Assembly (NCBI GenBank): GCA_016718345.1
Contig: JADKDN010000011.1
Coordinates: 1 to 64,000, forward strand
DNA: 64,000 nt
Direction of reading: 5' to 3'
Origin: Flavobacterium sp.
Lineage (GTDB): Bacteria; Bacteroidota; Bacteroidia; Flavobacteriales; Flavobacteriaceae
The notes under the pieces were generated by a model that had not been told where the DNA came from, made no database searches, and saw nothing but the letters and a program-made list of their open reading frames with translations. Shown here in pieces: positions 1 to 8,402 of the stretch (its first letter is position 1; every line of letters starts with the position of its first letter). Made by a program: the position numbers and the translations under genes.

Positions 1-2758
1 TAAATAGTCCAACTTGTTTTCAGTTAGCAAGTGGTTTTACAATTACTGATGCTGGGACAAGTACTTTCGAAATTAAACCAGGTGCTACTTTTAAATACGG
101 TGGATCAATTGCAACTACTGGAGCAACAGGAAATATTAGAACAGATACTAGAACTTTTCCAACTACTGCTTCCTATGGTTTTGTAGGTGCAACAACTCAA
201 ACAACTGGAACTGGACTACCTTCATCTATGATTAACCTATATATGGACAAAGATGCGTCGACTAATTTTGTAACCTTAAGTAGCTCAACCGAAGTAACAG
301 GTGCATTAACTTTTTACAAAGGCAAATTAGATGTTGCTACAAATACTCTTACCATCGCAACAACTGGAAGTATTGACGGAACTGGCCCCACAGATTATGT
401 TGTTACCAGTAGCACTGGTACATTGATAAGAAATATAGGAGGCTCAGGAACCTTTGATTGTCCTATAGGTTCAGCTTCAGATTTTAATCCTTCTTCCTTC
501 ATTTGGTCTGCTCCTGGAATAACTGCTTTTTCCATACGTTACATTAACTCCACAGCAGGGTCAGGGTCAGGTCTTCCAGCAGCTGCAGGTTGTGTTTCAG
601 CTTCTACTATATTGAATAATGGGTATTGGGTAACAACAAGTACAGGAACAGCAACAAATACTCCAAATATCACGTTTACACGAAACGGTCATACTAACGC
701 TGGAGCTAATCTAAATCTTCATGCTATTATAAGACGGGACAATTCAAGTACAGCTTGGGGAGTAGCGGGTACATGGTCAAGTCCAATATCTACTGTAATA
801 AGCCCAGCGACAGCTGAAGTTTCACTCACCCAAACCGCATTAGCATTAACAAATATCGCAAGTGAGTTTGCCATAGCGACTGGAGCAAACGACACTTCGT
901 CTGCAGCAGTTTTGTCATCTGGAGCATCAACCATTTGTTCTGGAACTAGCCCGAATTTAAGTGTGGCAATAACAGGTAGCGGTTCTTTGTACAATCTTGT
1001 TTACACCGATGGTACATCTAATTTTTCAGTTACTAATTATACTTCAGGAACTCCTTTTACTGCACCTGTAACTAGTTCAAACAAAACCTATTCCTTGATA
1101 TCTGTAACTAGTTCAGGAGGTTGTACTGGTACTGGAAATAGTGGTTCGCCAACAGTAAATGTAGGTGGAACAGCTACATGGATTGGAAGTTGGACTCCTA
1201 GCGCACCTAGCATAACAGATGATGTTATTTTTAATACTGGAACAGTCTATAATGTTCCTGCACACATCACTGCATGTGCCATGACGGTAAAAGGAACTGC
1301 TCAGGTTACCATACCAACTAACTATAATGTTACATTGAGCGGTGCATTAACAGTTGAAAACGGAGGTAGTTTTACCCTCGAAAACAATGCTAATTTAATT
1401 CAAAGTGGTTCAAGTAATCCTAATACTGGCAATATAAAATCAAAAAGAGACAGCTCTCCCTTATATCTATTAGACTACACCTTATGGTCATCACCCGTTG
1501 AAAACCAAAATTTATATAATTTCTCTCCAAATACAGTTTCCAATCGTTTTTACATTTATGATGAGCCAACAGACCAATATAATAGTATATCTTCAGGAAA
1601 TAATTTTTCAGTTGGAAAAGGCTATTTGATTCGAGTACCAAGAACATTCTCTTCAACTACTCAGACAGTCTACAACAGTGCATTCACAGGCAAACCTAAC
1701 AGTGGCGATATAAGTTACAGTATGAGTAAATCCTTAAATGGATTTAATGCTGTAGGAAATCCGTATCCTTCCCAAATCAATGTGCATAATTTCATTGATG
1801 CCAATATCTCCAACATTCAAGGAACGCTTTATTTCTGGAGAAAAAGAAACAATCCATTAGCAACCAGTTATGCTACCCTAACCAAGTTGGCCTATGCTGC
1901 TAACACTGCCACAGGAGGTGATACTGGAAGTACCTACTACAATACTATGACCACACCCGCTGCTGATTGGGTTATCAATGTAGGACAAGGCTTCTTTGTT
2001 CAAGCCAAAAGTGCCTCGAATCTAGTTTTCACCAATGCTATGAGACGATAACCAACAACGGCAATCAATTCTTTAGAACTAGCAACAAGTTAGTGGAAGA
2101 CCCTAATACCTTCAAACTGAATTTGACCAGCACCAATGGTGTCTTTAGTCAAATGGTGTTGGGTTATTCACCAGAGTACACTCTAGGGGTAGATGATGGA
2201 ATAGACGGATTCAACATTAACAGCACCAATTATTTGTGTAGTACTATTGAAGGAGCTGCCTATGTAATTCAAGGTCGTCCAGAATTTTCAGCAACCGACA
2301 TTGTGCCTTTGCAATACAAAATCGAAAATGCGGACCAATACAGCATAGCCATAGAGCAATTGAGTGGTGTATTTACCACCCAAGATGTATTCTTGAAAGA
2401 CAAGTTGACCAATACCATTCATGACTTGAAATCAGGGCCATACGATTTTGGTTCTGAATCGGGTAATTTCAAAGAGCGTTTTGAAGTGGTTTACGAGAGT
2501 CCATTAGCGGTAAATCAAAACAGCTTCAATGAAAACAATGTAGTAGTTTACAAACAAAATCAGGAATTGGTGGTCAATACAGGCAAGATTCCAATGTCCA
2601 ATGTCAAAGTATATGACATTAGAGGAAGGCTATTAATTGCCAAAGACCATATTGATGCTACACAGGTAAAACTCTTTACAGGAACTACTCAGGAAGTTCT
2701 CTTAGTGAAAATCACATCAGACTCTTACGGAACAGTAACTAAAAAAGTAGTCAACTAA
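1..2758 (+). CDS. Large T9SS-secreted surface protein, 3' part, frameshifted
   Basis: The reading frame is already open at the window edge (frame from base 3), so the 5' end lies outside. The product is rich in Thr, Ser, Gly and Asn, with short beta-strand-like repeats, as in flavobacterial surface adhesins. The first frame ends at 2051 in FTNAMRR; the protein continues in another frame (NNGNQFFRTSNK...) to 2758. A one-base loss near 2046-2050 joins them into one sensible protein. The last ~70 residues (VKVYDIRGRLL, then a basic KKVVN end) form a C-terminal domain of type A T9SS sorting type, so the protein is probably exported and anchored at the cell surface. Specific function unknown. A genuine pseudogene is possible, but other genes here are shifted in the same way. 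Confidence 0.75.
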
Positions 2759-2780
2759 AACCTTCTTTTTTAACTCCTAA

Positions 2781-2812
2781 AAGCCCTTTCGATAACGAAA
2801 GGGCTTTTTTAT
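2781..2812 (+). terminator. Intrinsic terminator after the surface-protein gene
   Basis: A perfect 10-bp stem (AAGCCCTTTC / GAAAGGGCTT) with a six-base loop is followed by a T run, 23 bases past the stop codon. Confidence 0.9.
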
Positions 2813-2819
2813 GCAAAAT

Positions 2820-3102
2820 GTCTCGTCCTGAATGAAATAAGTTGACACAAAATCGACTTATTCTGAACAGAGCAGAAAAGCGTAGTCAACGTAATTACAA
2901 TTTAGGCTTTAAATTAGCTGTTATTTCGCAAGTAGAAAAAGACAAATTAACCAATAGGCAAGTTCAAAAGAAGTATAGAATTCAAAGCAGAAGTACAGTT
3001 TTGGTTTATTTAAGAAAATTTGGTACTTTAGATTAGAGTAAACCCAACGGCTAAATCTAAAGAAACCCCAGCCCAAATTATTAAGAAATTGGAGAAAGAA
3101 TA
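2820..3102 (+). pseudogene. IS3-family transposase OrfA remnant
   Basis: The 64-residue frame 2842-3036 contains the N-terminal helix-turn-helix of an IS3-type OrfA (KRSQRNYNLGFKLAVI, then RSTVLVYLRKFGTLD). At 3034-3036 the family's conserved Trp after LD is a TAG stop, and after a further shift the end TAKSKETPAQIIKKLEKE is readable up to the stop at 3102. No OrfB (DDE catalytic half) follows, so this is a dead fragment. The AT-rich bases just upstream (ATAAGTTGACAC) resemble the left end of such elements, but no matching right end was found. Confidence 0.7.
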
Positions 3103-3282
3103 ACTGATGAGAAGCTAAAAAACACTTTTAATAATGGCATAATTGATATCTCAGATAATCAATATAGTACTCAAATTAGAAAAAAGCTTTCACCCAAACC
3201 ATCCGACGCATCTAACAAGGACAAGGCAACTGAATACTTTAAGTATACCAAAGGATATATAGCATATGTGAAATATATGTAA
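3085..3282 (+). pseudogene. Orphan reading-frame fragment, unknown
   Basis: From 3085 a 65-codon frame without an ATG start reads ...TDEKLKNTFNNGIIDISDNQ... and ends in KGYIAYVKYM plus TAA at 3280. It overlaps the IS3 remnant end by a few bases in another frame. I do not recognise a family. It is most likely the 3' scrap of a gene cut by the insertion or deletion that also left the IS remnant. Confidence 0.35.
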
Positions 3283-3362
3283 CTCAAATGGCTAGTTTAC
3301 CAAAAAAACAACTTCAATTTATGATAAAATGAGGTAAACCAAAAATGGAGTGAAGTAAAAAC

Positions 3363-4187
3363 TTACACCGCTACAGCACCCTTAATATGAGGATGAGGTT
3401 CGTAACCCTCTAGGGTAAAATCTTCAAAAGTAAAATCCAAAATGTTTTTTACAGCAGGGTTTAAAATCATTTTAGGCAAAGGTTTTGGCTCACGAGACAA
3501 TTGCAGTTCCAATTGCTCAAAATGATTGTTGTAAATATGCGCATCCCCAAAGGTATGGATGAATTCTCCCGCTTCAAGATTGCAAACCTGAGCAATCATC
3601 ATAGTGAGTAACGCATAAGAAGCAATATTAAAAGGAACACCTAGAAAGATATCGGCACTGCGTTGGTACAATTGACAAGACAGTTTTCCATCGGCGACAT
3701 AAAACTGGAAAAAAGCATGACATGGGGGTAAGGCTACTTTTCCGTTAGCCACATTTTCTGCAAAGGATTTTGTGGTGTCTGGTAAAACCGAAGGATTCCA
3801 GGCTGAAACCAACATCCGTCTGCTGTTAGGATTGGTTTTCAAAGTGTCAATTAACTCCGTAATTTGATCGATTTCTTCACTGTTCCAATTGCGCCATTGA
3901 TGTCCATAAACAGGTCCTAATTCGCCATCTTCATTAGCCCATTCATCCCAAATTTTCACACCATTTTCCTTTAGGTAAGCGATATTGGTTTCACCTTTCA
4001 AAAACCAAAGCAACTCATAAACAATAGATTTTAAATGCAATTTCTTGGTAGTCACCATAGGGAAACCTTCACTCAAATCAAAACGCATTTGATAGCCAAA
4101 AACACTTTTGGTTCCTGTTCCCGTTCTATCTCCTTTTTGGGTTCCGTTTTCTAAAACGTGACGTACTAAATCGTGGTATTGTTTCAT
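3363..4187 (-). CDS. thyA: Thymidylate synthase
   Basis: Makes dTMP from dUMP using 5,10-methylene-tetrahydrofolate, in the cytoplasm. The 274-residue length fits the ThyA family. Visible family signatures are the N-terminal GDRTGTGT loop that binds phosphate (residues 19-26), the active-site block ALPPCHAFFQFYV with nucleophile Cys156, and the QRSADIFLGVPFNIASYALL segment for dUMP and folate contact. The C-terminus IKGAVAV closes over the active site. Dihydrofolate reductase, often next to thyA, is not adjacent here. Its 5' neighbour on the same strand is the bifunctional nuclease-like gene, 88 bases upstream, so co-transcription is possible. Confidence 0.97.
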   Translation of the reverse strand: MKQYHDLVRHVLENGTQKGDRTGTGTKSVFGYQMRFDLSEGFPMVTTKKLHLKSIVYELLWFLKGETNIAYLKENGVKIWDEWANEDGELGPVYGHQWRNWNSEEIDQITELIDTLKTNPNSRRMLVSAWNPSVLPDTTKSFAENVANGKVALPPCHAFFQFYVADGKLSCQLYQRSADIFLGVPFNIASYALLTMMIAQVCNLEAGEFIHTFGDAHIYNNHFEQLELQLSREPKPLPKMILNPAVKNILDFTFEDFTLEGYEPHPHIKGAVAV

Positions 4188-4275
4188 GGTATTGTGAGCA
4201 ACGAAGCAATCTCTTCGTCTTTAGATTATAAATGGATAGTTAATTGTTACAAACTAGTAAATACCGAAAAAGAGT

Positions 4276-4902
4276 TTACGATTCTCTCCTAGAAATTTCA
4301 TCTCTAATCTTAGCCGCCTTTTCATAGTCTTCATCTTGAACAGCTCCCTCCAAAAGTTCAATGAGTTCCGAAAGGCTTTGTTTAGCATAAGTGTCACCAG
4401 ACTGATTACTTTCCTCTGTACCGAATACTTCAGGCGAACTTAAAACATTATCGGCATCTTGAGAAGTTGTATTAGCTTCAAGTGGATTTGATTTTAAATA
4501 AATACCGGCTTTTTCAAGGATGTTTTTATACGTAAATATGGGTGCATTAAACCGTAAAGCCAAAGCGATAGCATCCGATGTTCTGGCATCAATAATTTCC
4601 TCGATTTTATCCCTTTCGCAAATGATACTCGAATAAAATACACCATCGACTAGTTTATGAATGATTACTTGTTTTACAACAATATCAAATCGATCAGCAA
4701 AATTCTTGAACAAATCATGAGTTAATGGACGAGGTGGTTTGATTTCTTTCTCTAAAGCTATAGCAATAGACTGGGCTTCGAAAGCTCCTATAACAATCGG
4801 TAATTTTCGCTCTCCATCCACTTCATTCAGAATCAGCGCATAAGCACCATTTTGAGTCTGACTGTATGAAATTCCTTTAATAGTTAATTTTACTAAGCTC
4901 AT
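4276..4902 (-). CDS. Bifunctional nuclease (BFN/DUF151) family protein with UVR motif
   Basis: 208 residues. Residues ~1-130 match the BFN/DUF151 fold (ISYSQTQNGAYALIL, then LPIVIGAFEAQSIA, and ARTSDAIALALRF), a family described as having nuclease activity in plants. Residues ~170-206 carry a UvrB/UvrC-type motif (LLEGAVQDEDYEKAAKIRDE), an interaction helix pair. Bacteroidota members commonly have both parts; their exact role is not established. The ATG at 4902 lies only six bases from the G of a TAnnTTTG promoter box, so the mRNA may be nearly leaderless. Confidence 0.88.
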   Translation of the reverse strand: MSLVKLTIKGISYSQTQNGAYALILNEVDGERKLPIVIGAFEAQSIAIALEKEIKPPRPLTHDLFKNFADRFDIVVKQVIIHKLVDGVFYSSIICERDKIEEIIDARTSDAIALALRFNAPIFTYKNILEKAGIYLKSNPLEANTTSQDADNVLSSPEVFGTEESNQSGDTYAKQSLSELIELLEGAVQDEDYEKAAKIRDEISRRES

Positions 4903-4907
4903 AGTTG

Positions 4908-4915
4908 CAAAAATA
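4908..4915 (-). promoter_or_regulatory. Bacteroidota -7 promoter box for the BFN gene
   Basis: TATTTTTG on the minus strand matches TAnnTTTG. The likely transcription start falls at or within a few bases of the ATG at 4902. Confidence 0.6.
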
Positions 4916-4966
4916 CAATCTAATAAATAAAATTACAAAATATTTTCTAACATAATAGAAATTACA

Positions 4967-5000
4967 AAGGCTTTCTAAAATTACAACTTTAGAAAGCCTT
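4967..5000 (-). terminator. Hairpin, probable terminator of the etfBA transcript
   Basis: A perfect 13-bp stem (AAGGCTTTCTAAA with TTTAGAAAGCCTT) and eight-base loop. It lies 220 bases past the etfA stop and just before the BFN promoter. The following T run is weak, so the terminator role is inferred. Confidence 0.55.
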
Positions 5001-5050
5001 GTTATAAAGAAATTATTTTATGGTGTATATTGGATGTTATTACCACTATC

Positions 5051-5118
5051 GTCAGTTCGAGTGTTTTTAATATGTGTCCGATTGCTATCGGATATATATT
5101 AAAAATGTATCGATAACC
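5051..5118. repeat. Intergenic imperfect palindrome, REP-like
   Basis: Left arm GTTTTTAATATGTGTCCGAT (5063-5082) pairs with ATCGGATATATATTAAAAAT (5087-5106) around a four-base loop; flanks GTTCGAGTG and TGTATCGATAACC extend the symmetry. It resembles the dispersed intergenic palindromes of flavobacterial genomes. Only one copy is in this window, so its dispersed nature is from general knowledge. Confidence 0.6.
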
Positions 5119-5222
5119 TTTTTAATGAACCATCTCTTGTTTTAAAACAATTGTCCAATAAAAAATAAACTGAACTAGCGAAATAGTGTCGTCAAAAAAG
5201 AATAATATACTATAGTAATAAA

Positions 5223-6188
5223 TTAACCTTGCGCTTTAAATACCTTCAACTTTTCAATCAATTTAGGAACTACCTCAAATGCATCTCCAACAACCCCATA
5301 ATCCGCTACTTTAAAGAAAGGAGCTTCTGGGTCGGTGTTGATTACTAATTTCACCTTTGAGGAATTAATTCCAGCAATATGTTGTATAGCCCCCGAAATT
5401 CCAACAGCAATATACAAATTGGTGGCTACTGGTTTTCCTGTCTGTCCAACATGCTCTCCGTGAGGTCTCCAACCCAAATCAGAAACCGGTTTAGAGCAAG
5501 CCGTTGCAGCACCAAGTACAGAAGCTAATTCTTCTATCATGCCCCAGTTTTCAGGACCTTTTAGTCCACGACCAGCTGAAACAACGATGTCAGCATCGGC
5601 AATAGTAACTTTTCCAGATGATTTTTCAACGGTTTCTATTTTTATACCAAAGTCTGAATCCGCTAGTGATGGATTAAAATCTTCTTCTGTTAAAGTGGAT
5701 GCATTTTCAACCACACCATAGGAGTTTTTCGATAGGCTTATTACTTTTACATCGGTATTAATCTCTGTAATATTGAAGGCTTTGTTTGAAAAAGCGGTTC
5801 TTTTTACCTGAAAAGGCGAAGTGCTTACAGGCAATCCTATGACATTAGATGCAAATCCCGCTTGCAGTGAAACGGCTACCAAAGGAGCAAGATACAAGCT
5901 GTCAGTTGACGAAGATAACAAAACTAATTTTGAACCTTCTTTTTTAGCAACTTGTTGAATGATGTTGGAATATGCCTTTGCAGAAAACCCTGTCAATTTA
6001 GAATCGCTGACTTTGATTGCTTTGTTAACTCCATATTTTGATAATTCAGAAACGTCAGTTGCATTTACGGTTAAGGCTGTTACTGTTGTTCCCATTGAAT
6101 CGGCTACTTTTTTTGCATAAGAAGCCAATTCTAAAGCTACTTTTTTAAATTTTCCTTCTGCAGATTCTGCATATAGTAGTATTGACAT
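5223..6188 (-). CDS. etfA: Electron transfer flavoprotein, alpha subunit
   Basis: 321 residues, normal EtfA length. The N-terminal half is the alpha/beta nucleotide-binding-like domain; the C-terminal FAD domain holds ADIVVSAGRGLKGPENW, then SRPHGEHVGQTG-like residues (here GWRPHGEHVGQTGKPV), YIAVGISGAIQHIAG and NTDPEAPFFKVADYGVVGD, all hallmarks of FAD binding. With EtfB it takes electrons from acyl-CoA dehydrogenases and passes them to ETF:quinone oxidoreductase. It follows etfB by 72 bases on the same strand, so the two form an operon. Confidence 0.97.
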   Translation of the reverse strand: MSILLYAESAEGKFKKVALELASYAKKVADSMGTTVTALTVNATDVSELSKYGVNKAIKVSDSKLTGFSAKAYSNIIQQVAKKEGSKLVLLSSSTDSLYLAPLVAVSLQAGFASNVIGLPVSTSPFQVKRTAFSNKAFNITEINTDVKVISLSKNSYGVVENASTLTEEDFNPSLADSDFGIKIETVEKSSGKVTIADADIVVSAGRGLKGPENWGMIEELASVLGAATACSKPVSDLGWRPHGEHVGQTGKPVATNLYIAVGISGAIQHIAGINSSKVKLVINTDPEAPFFKVADYGVVGDAFEVVPKLIEKLKVFKAQG

Positions 6189-6260
6189 TTTTTTTAGTTT
6201 AAAAGTTTAAAAATGGTTTAACAAGGTAGAGCGTTTACAAGTTAATTTTGAAACGGAACA

Positions 6261-7006
6261 TTAAATTACCTTTGCTTCATTGTGTACAAGACTGATTAAT
6301 TCGTCTAAGTTATCAGCACTTACTAATTTCACCGCCGACTTTGGAGCTGGTTTTTCAAAATGTACCGCCTTTGTCTCTGTAGCAGCTGAAATGGGGTCAA
6401 GTACTGTTAACGCTTTTGTTCTAGCGGTCATGATACCTCTCATGTTAGGGATGCGTAAATCTTTTTCTTCAACTAATCCTTTTGACCACCAATTATTAAG
6501 GGTAGAGACGTAGAAACTATTTCCTTTCCTCCATCAATCTCTCGTGCTGCCTTTACTGTAGTTCCATCAACAGACAATTCCACACAGGAATTTAAAAAAT
6601 TATAACCCAAAAGTCCTGCAATCATTCCTGGAACCATACCTCCATTGTAATCTAGAGATTCTTTTCCAGCTATAATTAAATCATAGCCTCCTGTTTTAAT
6701 AACTTCAGCCAATTGTTGAGCTACATAAAAGCCATCTGACGGAGTAGCGTTAATTCTAATAGCTTCGTTAGCCCCAATTGCTAATGCCTTTCTCAAAGTA
6801 GGTTCGGTTTCTGGCCCTCCTACGTTAATCACTGTTACTGAAGCGCCTTGTTGTTCTTGAAACCAAATGGCTCTAGTTAGTCCAAATTCATCATTTGGAT
6901 TGATAACAAATTGAACACCATTCGTATCAAACTGAGAATCATTATTGGTAAAATTAATTTTTGAAGTAGTATCAGGAACATGACTGATGCAAACTAATAT
7001 TTTCAT
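6261..7006 (-). CDS. etfB: Electron transfer flavoprotein, beta subunit (frameshifted)
   Basis: The first 176 residues (MKILVCISHVPDTTSKI..., AMP-binding region AIGANEAIRI and AGKESLDYNGGMVPG) lie at 6473-7006 and stop after LIIGGQKD. The rest continues in another frame from LVEEKDLRIPNMRGIMTARTK to the end at 6261. The family sequence here is GGQKGLVEE; restoring one A in the run CAAAAGGA gives exactly this. The repaired product is ~248 residues, the usual EtfB length. Partner EtfA follows immediately. The shift is most likely a sequencing indel, since EtfA needs EtfB to work. Confidence 0.92.
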
Positions 7007-7039
7007 GTTTTTTAGAATTCGTTTTTACTATATGAAGTA

Positions 7040-7047
7040 CAAAATTA
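7040..7047 (-). promoter_or_regulatory. -7 promoter box for etfBA
   Basis: Minus strand TAATTTTG (TAnnTTTG) lies 33 bases upstream of the etfB ATG. No clear -33 TTG is present. Confidence 0.55.
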
Positions 7048-7070
7048 GCATAATAATCGGAATAATATAC

Positions 7071-7082
7071 TATGCATGCATA
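7071..7082. other. Perfect 12-bp palindrome between etfB and pdhB
   Basis: TATGCATGCATA sits just upstream of the etfB promoter box, in the region between divergent etfB and pdhB. It could be an operator for a dimeric regulator; nothing else supports this. Confidence 0.3.
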
Positions 7083-7255
7083 ATATTTTTAGAAACATTT
7101 TATTTAGGTAAGAGGATTTGTTTTGATGAGGCATTTTTATAGATTTAATTTTATAAAAATTATGTAGAATGATTATTGAATAGCATTCTGTCGTGGGTTA
7201 GCAGTTTGAGATTTTTTTTTAAAACAAATTATGCTTTTAAGTAATTTAAAATATT

Positions 7256-7263
7256 TATTTTTG
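7256..7263 (+). promoter_or_regulatory. -7 promoter box for pdhB
   Basis: TATTTTTG matches TAnnTTTG, 33 bases before the chosen ATG at 7297. It lies inside the longer frame that opens at 7231, which argues against the upstream start. Confidence 0.6.
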
Positions 7264-7296
7264 CTTTTCGAAAAAGTAAAGATATACAATAAATAT

Positions 7297-8274
7297 ATGA
7301 GAACGATACAATTTAGAGAAGCTATTTGTGAAGCAATGAGTGAAGAAATGCGCCGTGATGAAACGGTTTATTTGATGGGGGAAGAAGTAGCGGAATACAA
7401 TGGTGCCTACAAAGCATCAAAAGGGATGCTAGCAGAGTTTGGACCAAGAAGAGTAATTGATACTCCAATTGCGGAATTAGGTTTTGCGGGAATTGCTGTA
7501 GGTTCTGCAATGAACGGTTGTCGACCAATTGTGGAATACATGACGTTTAATTTTGCGTTAGTTGGTATCGATCAAATTATAAATAATGCTGCAAAAATGC
7601 GTCAAATGACCGCTGGACAATTTCCTATGCCAATGGTTTTTCGTGGGCCTACAGCCTCTGCAGGTCAATTAGGAGCAACACATTCTCAAGCATTTGAGAA
7701 TTGGTATGCCAATACACCAGGATTAAAAGTTATAGTTCCGTCAACGGTATATGATGCTAAAGGATTATTAAAATCAGCAATTCGTGATAATGATCCAGTA
7801 ATTTTCATGGAATCAGAACAAATGTATGGCGATAAAGGAGAAGTGCCAGAAGGGGAGTATACCATTCCTATTGGTGTTGCTGATGTCAAAAGAGAGGGTA
7901 CAGATGTAACTATTGTTTCTTTTGGTAAAATTATTAAAGAGGCTTTTATAGCTGCAGATGAATTAGCTAAAGAAGGCATTTCATGCGAAATTATAGATTT
8001 AAGAACGGTACGTCCGATGGATCACGAAACGATTTTGACTTCTGTAAAAAAGACAAACCGTTTGGTTATTCTTGAAGAAGCTTGGCCGTTTGCAAGTGTT
8101 TCTTCCGAGATAACCTATATTGTTCAAGAACGCGCTTTTGATTTCTTGGACGCACCAATTCAACGAATTACAACTGCGGATACTCCAGCGCCATATTCAC
8201 CAACCTTGTTGAAAGAATGGTTGCCAAATGCAAAAGATGTTGTTAAGGCAGTTAAAAAAGTAATGTATAAATAA
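7297..8274 (+). CDS. pdhB: Pyruvate dehydrogenase E1 component, beta subunit
   Basis: 325 residues from MRTIQFREAI, the usual E1-beta start; the frame is open from 7231 but those 22 residues are not family-like and span the promoter. With E1-alpha it uses thiamine diphosphate to decarboxylate pyruvate and acetylate lipoyl-E2. Visible: the GEEVAEYNGAYKASKG loop, GFAGIAVGSAMNG and EYMTFNFALVGIDQIINNAAK of the cofactor-binding half, and the transketolase C-domain (IIDLRTVRPMDHETI, EEAWPFASVSSEI). E1-alpha and E2 are not adjacent. A strong hairpin follows at 8365-8398. Confidence 0.96.
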   Translation: MRTIQFREAICEAMSEEMRRDETVYLMGEEVAEYNGAYKASKGMLAEFGPRRVIDTPIAELGFAGIAVGSAMNGCRPIVEYMTFNFALVGIDQIINNAAKMRQMTAGQFPMPMVFRGPTASAGQLGATHSQAFENWYANTPGLKVIVPSTVYDAKGLLKSAIRDNDPVIFMESEQMYGDKGEVPEGEYTIPIGVADVKREGTDVTIVSFGKIIKEAFIAADELAKEGISCEIIDLRTVRPMDHETILTSVKKTNRLVILEEAWPFASVSSEITYIVQERAFDFLDAPIQRITTADTPAPYSPTLLKEWLPNAKDVVKAVKKVMYK

Positions 8275-8356
8275 ATTGATTTGCTGGCGAGTTAGACTGC
8301 AATGAAACTTTCTTGTTTCAAAAAGGAAAGACTAGTAATCTAAAATCCAAAATAAC

Positions 8357-8364
8357 TATATTTG
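8357..8364 (+). promoter_or_regulatory. -7 promoter box for the DUF5686 gene
   Basis: TATATTTG (TAnnTTTG) lies directly before the pdhB terminator hairpin; transcription from it would start within the hairpin's left arm, about 30 bases before the ATG at 8403. Confidence 0.45.
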
Positions 8365-8398
8365 AAACTTCATCTGAGTCTATCGGATGAAGTTTTTT
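8365..8398 (+). terminator. Intrinsic terminator of pdhB
   Basis: AAACTTCATC pairs with GATGAAGTTT (8386-8395) around an 11-base loop and runs into six T. The T run ends four bases before the ATG of the next gene. Confidence 0.8.
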
Positions 8399-8402
8399 GC
8401 TT

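Noticed and set aside
4202..4217. ACGAAG...CTTCGT inverted repeat between thyA and the BFN gene
   Set aside because: Only a six-base arm and no T run; may be a fragment of a dispersed repeat but one copy is not enough.
7231..7296. Longer start for pdhB
   Set aside because: The extra residues do not match the family and cover the promoter box at 7256-7263.
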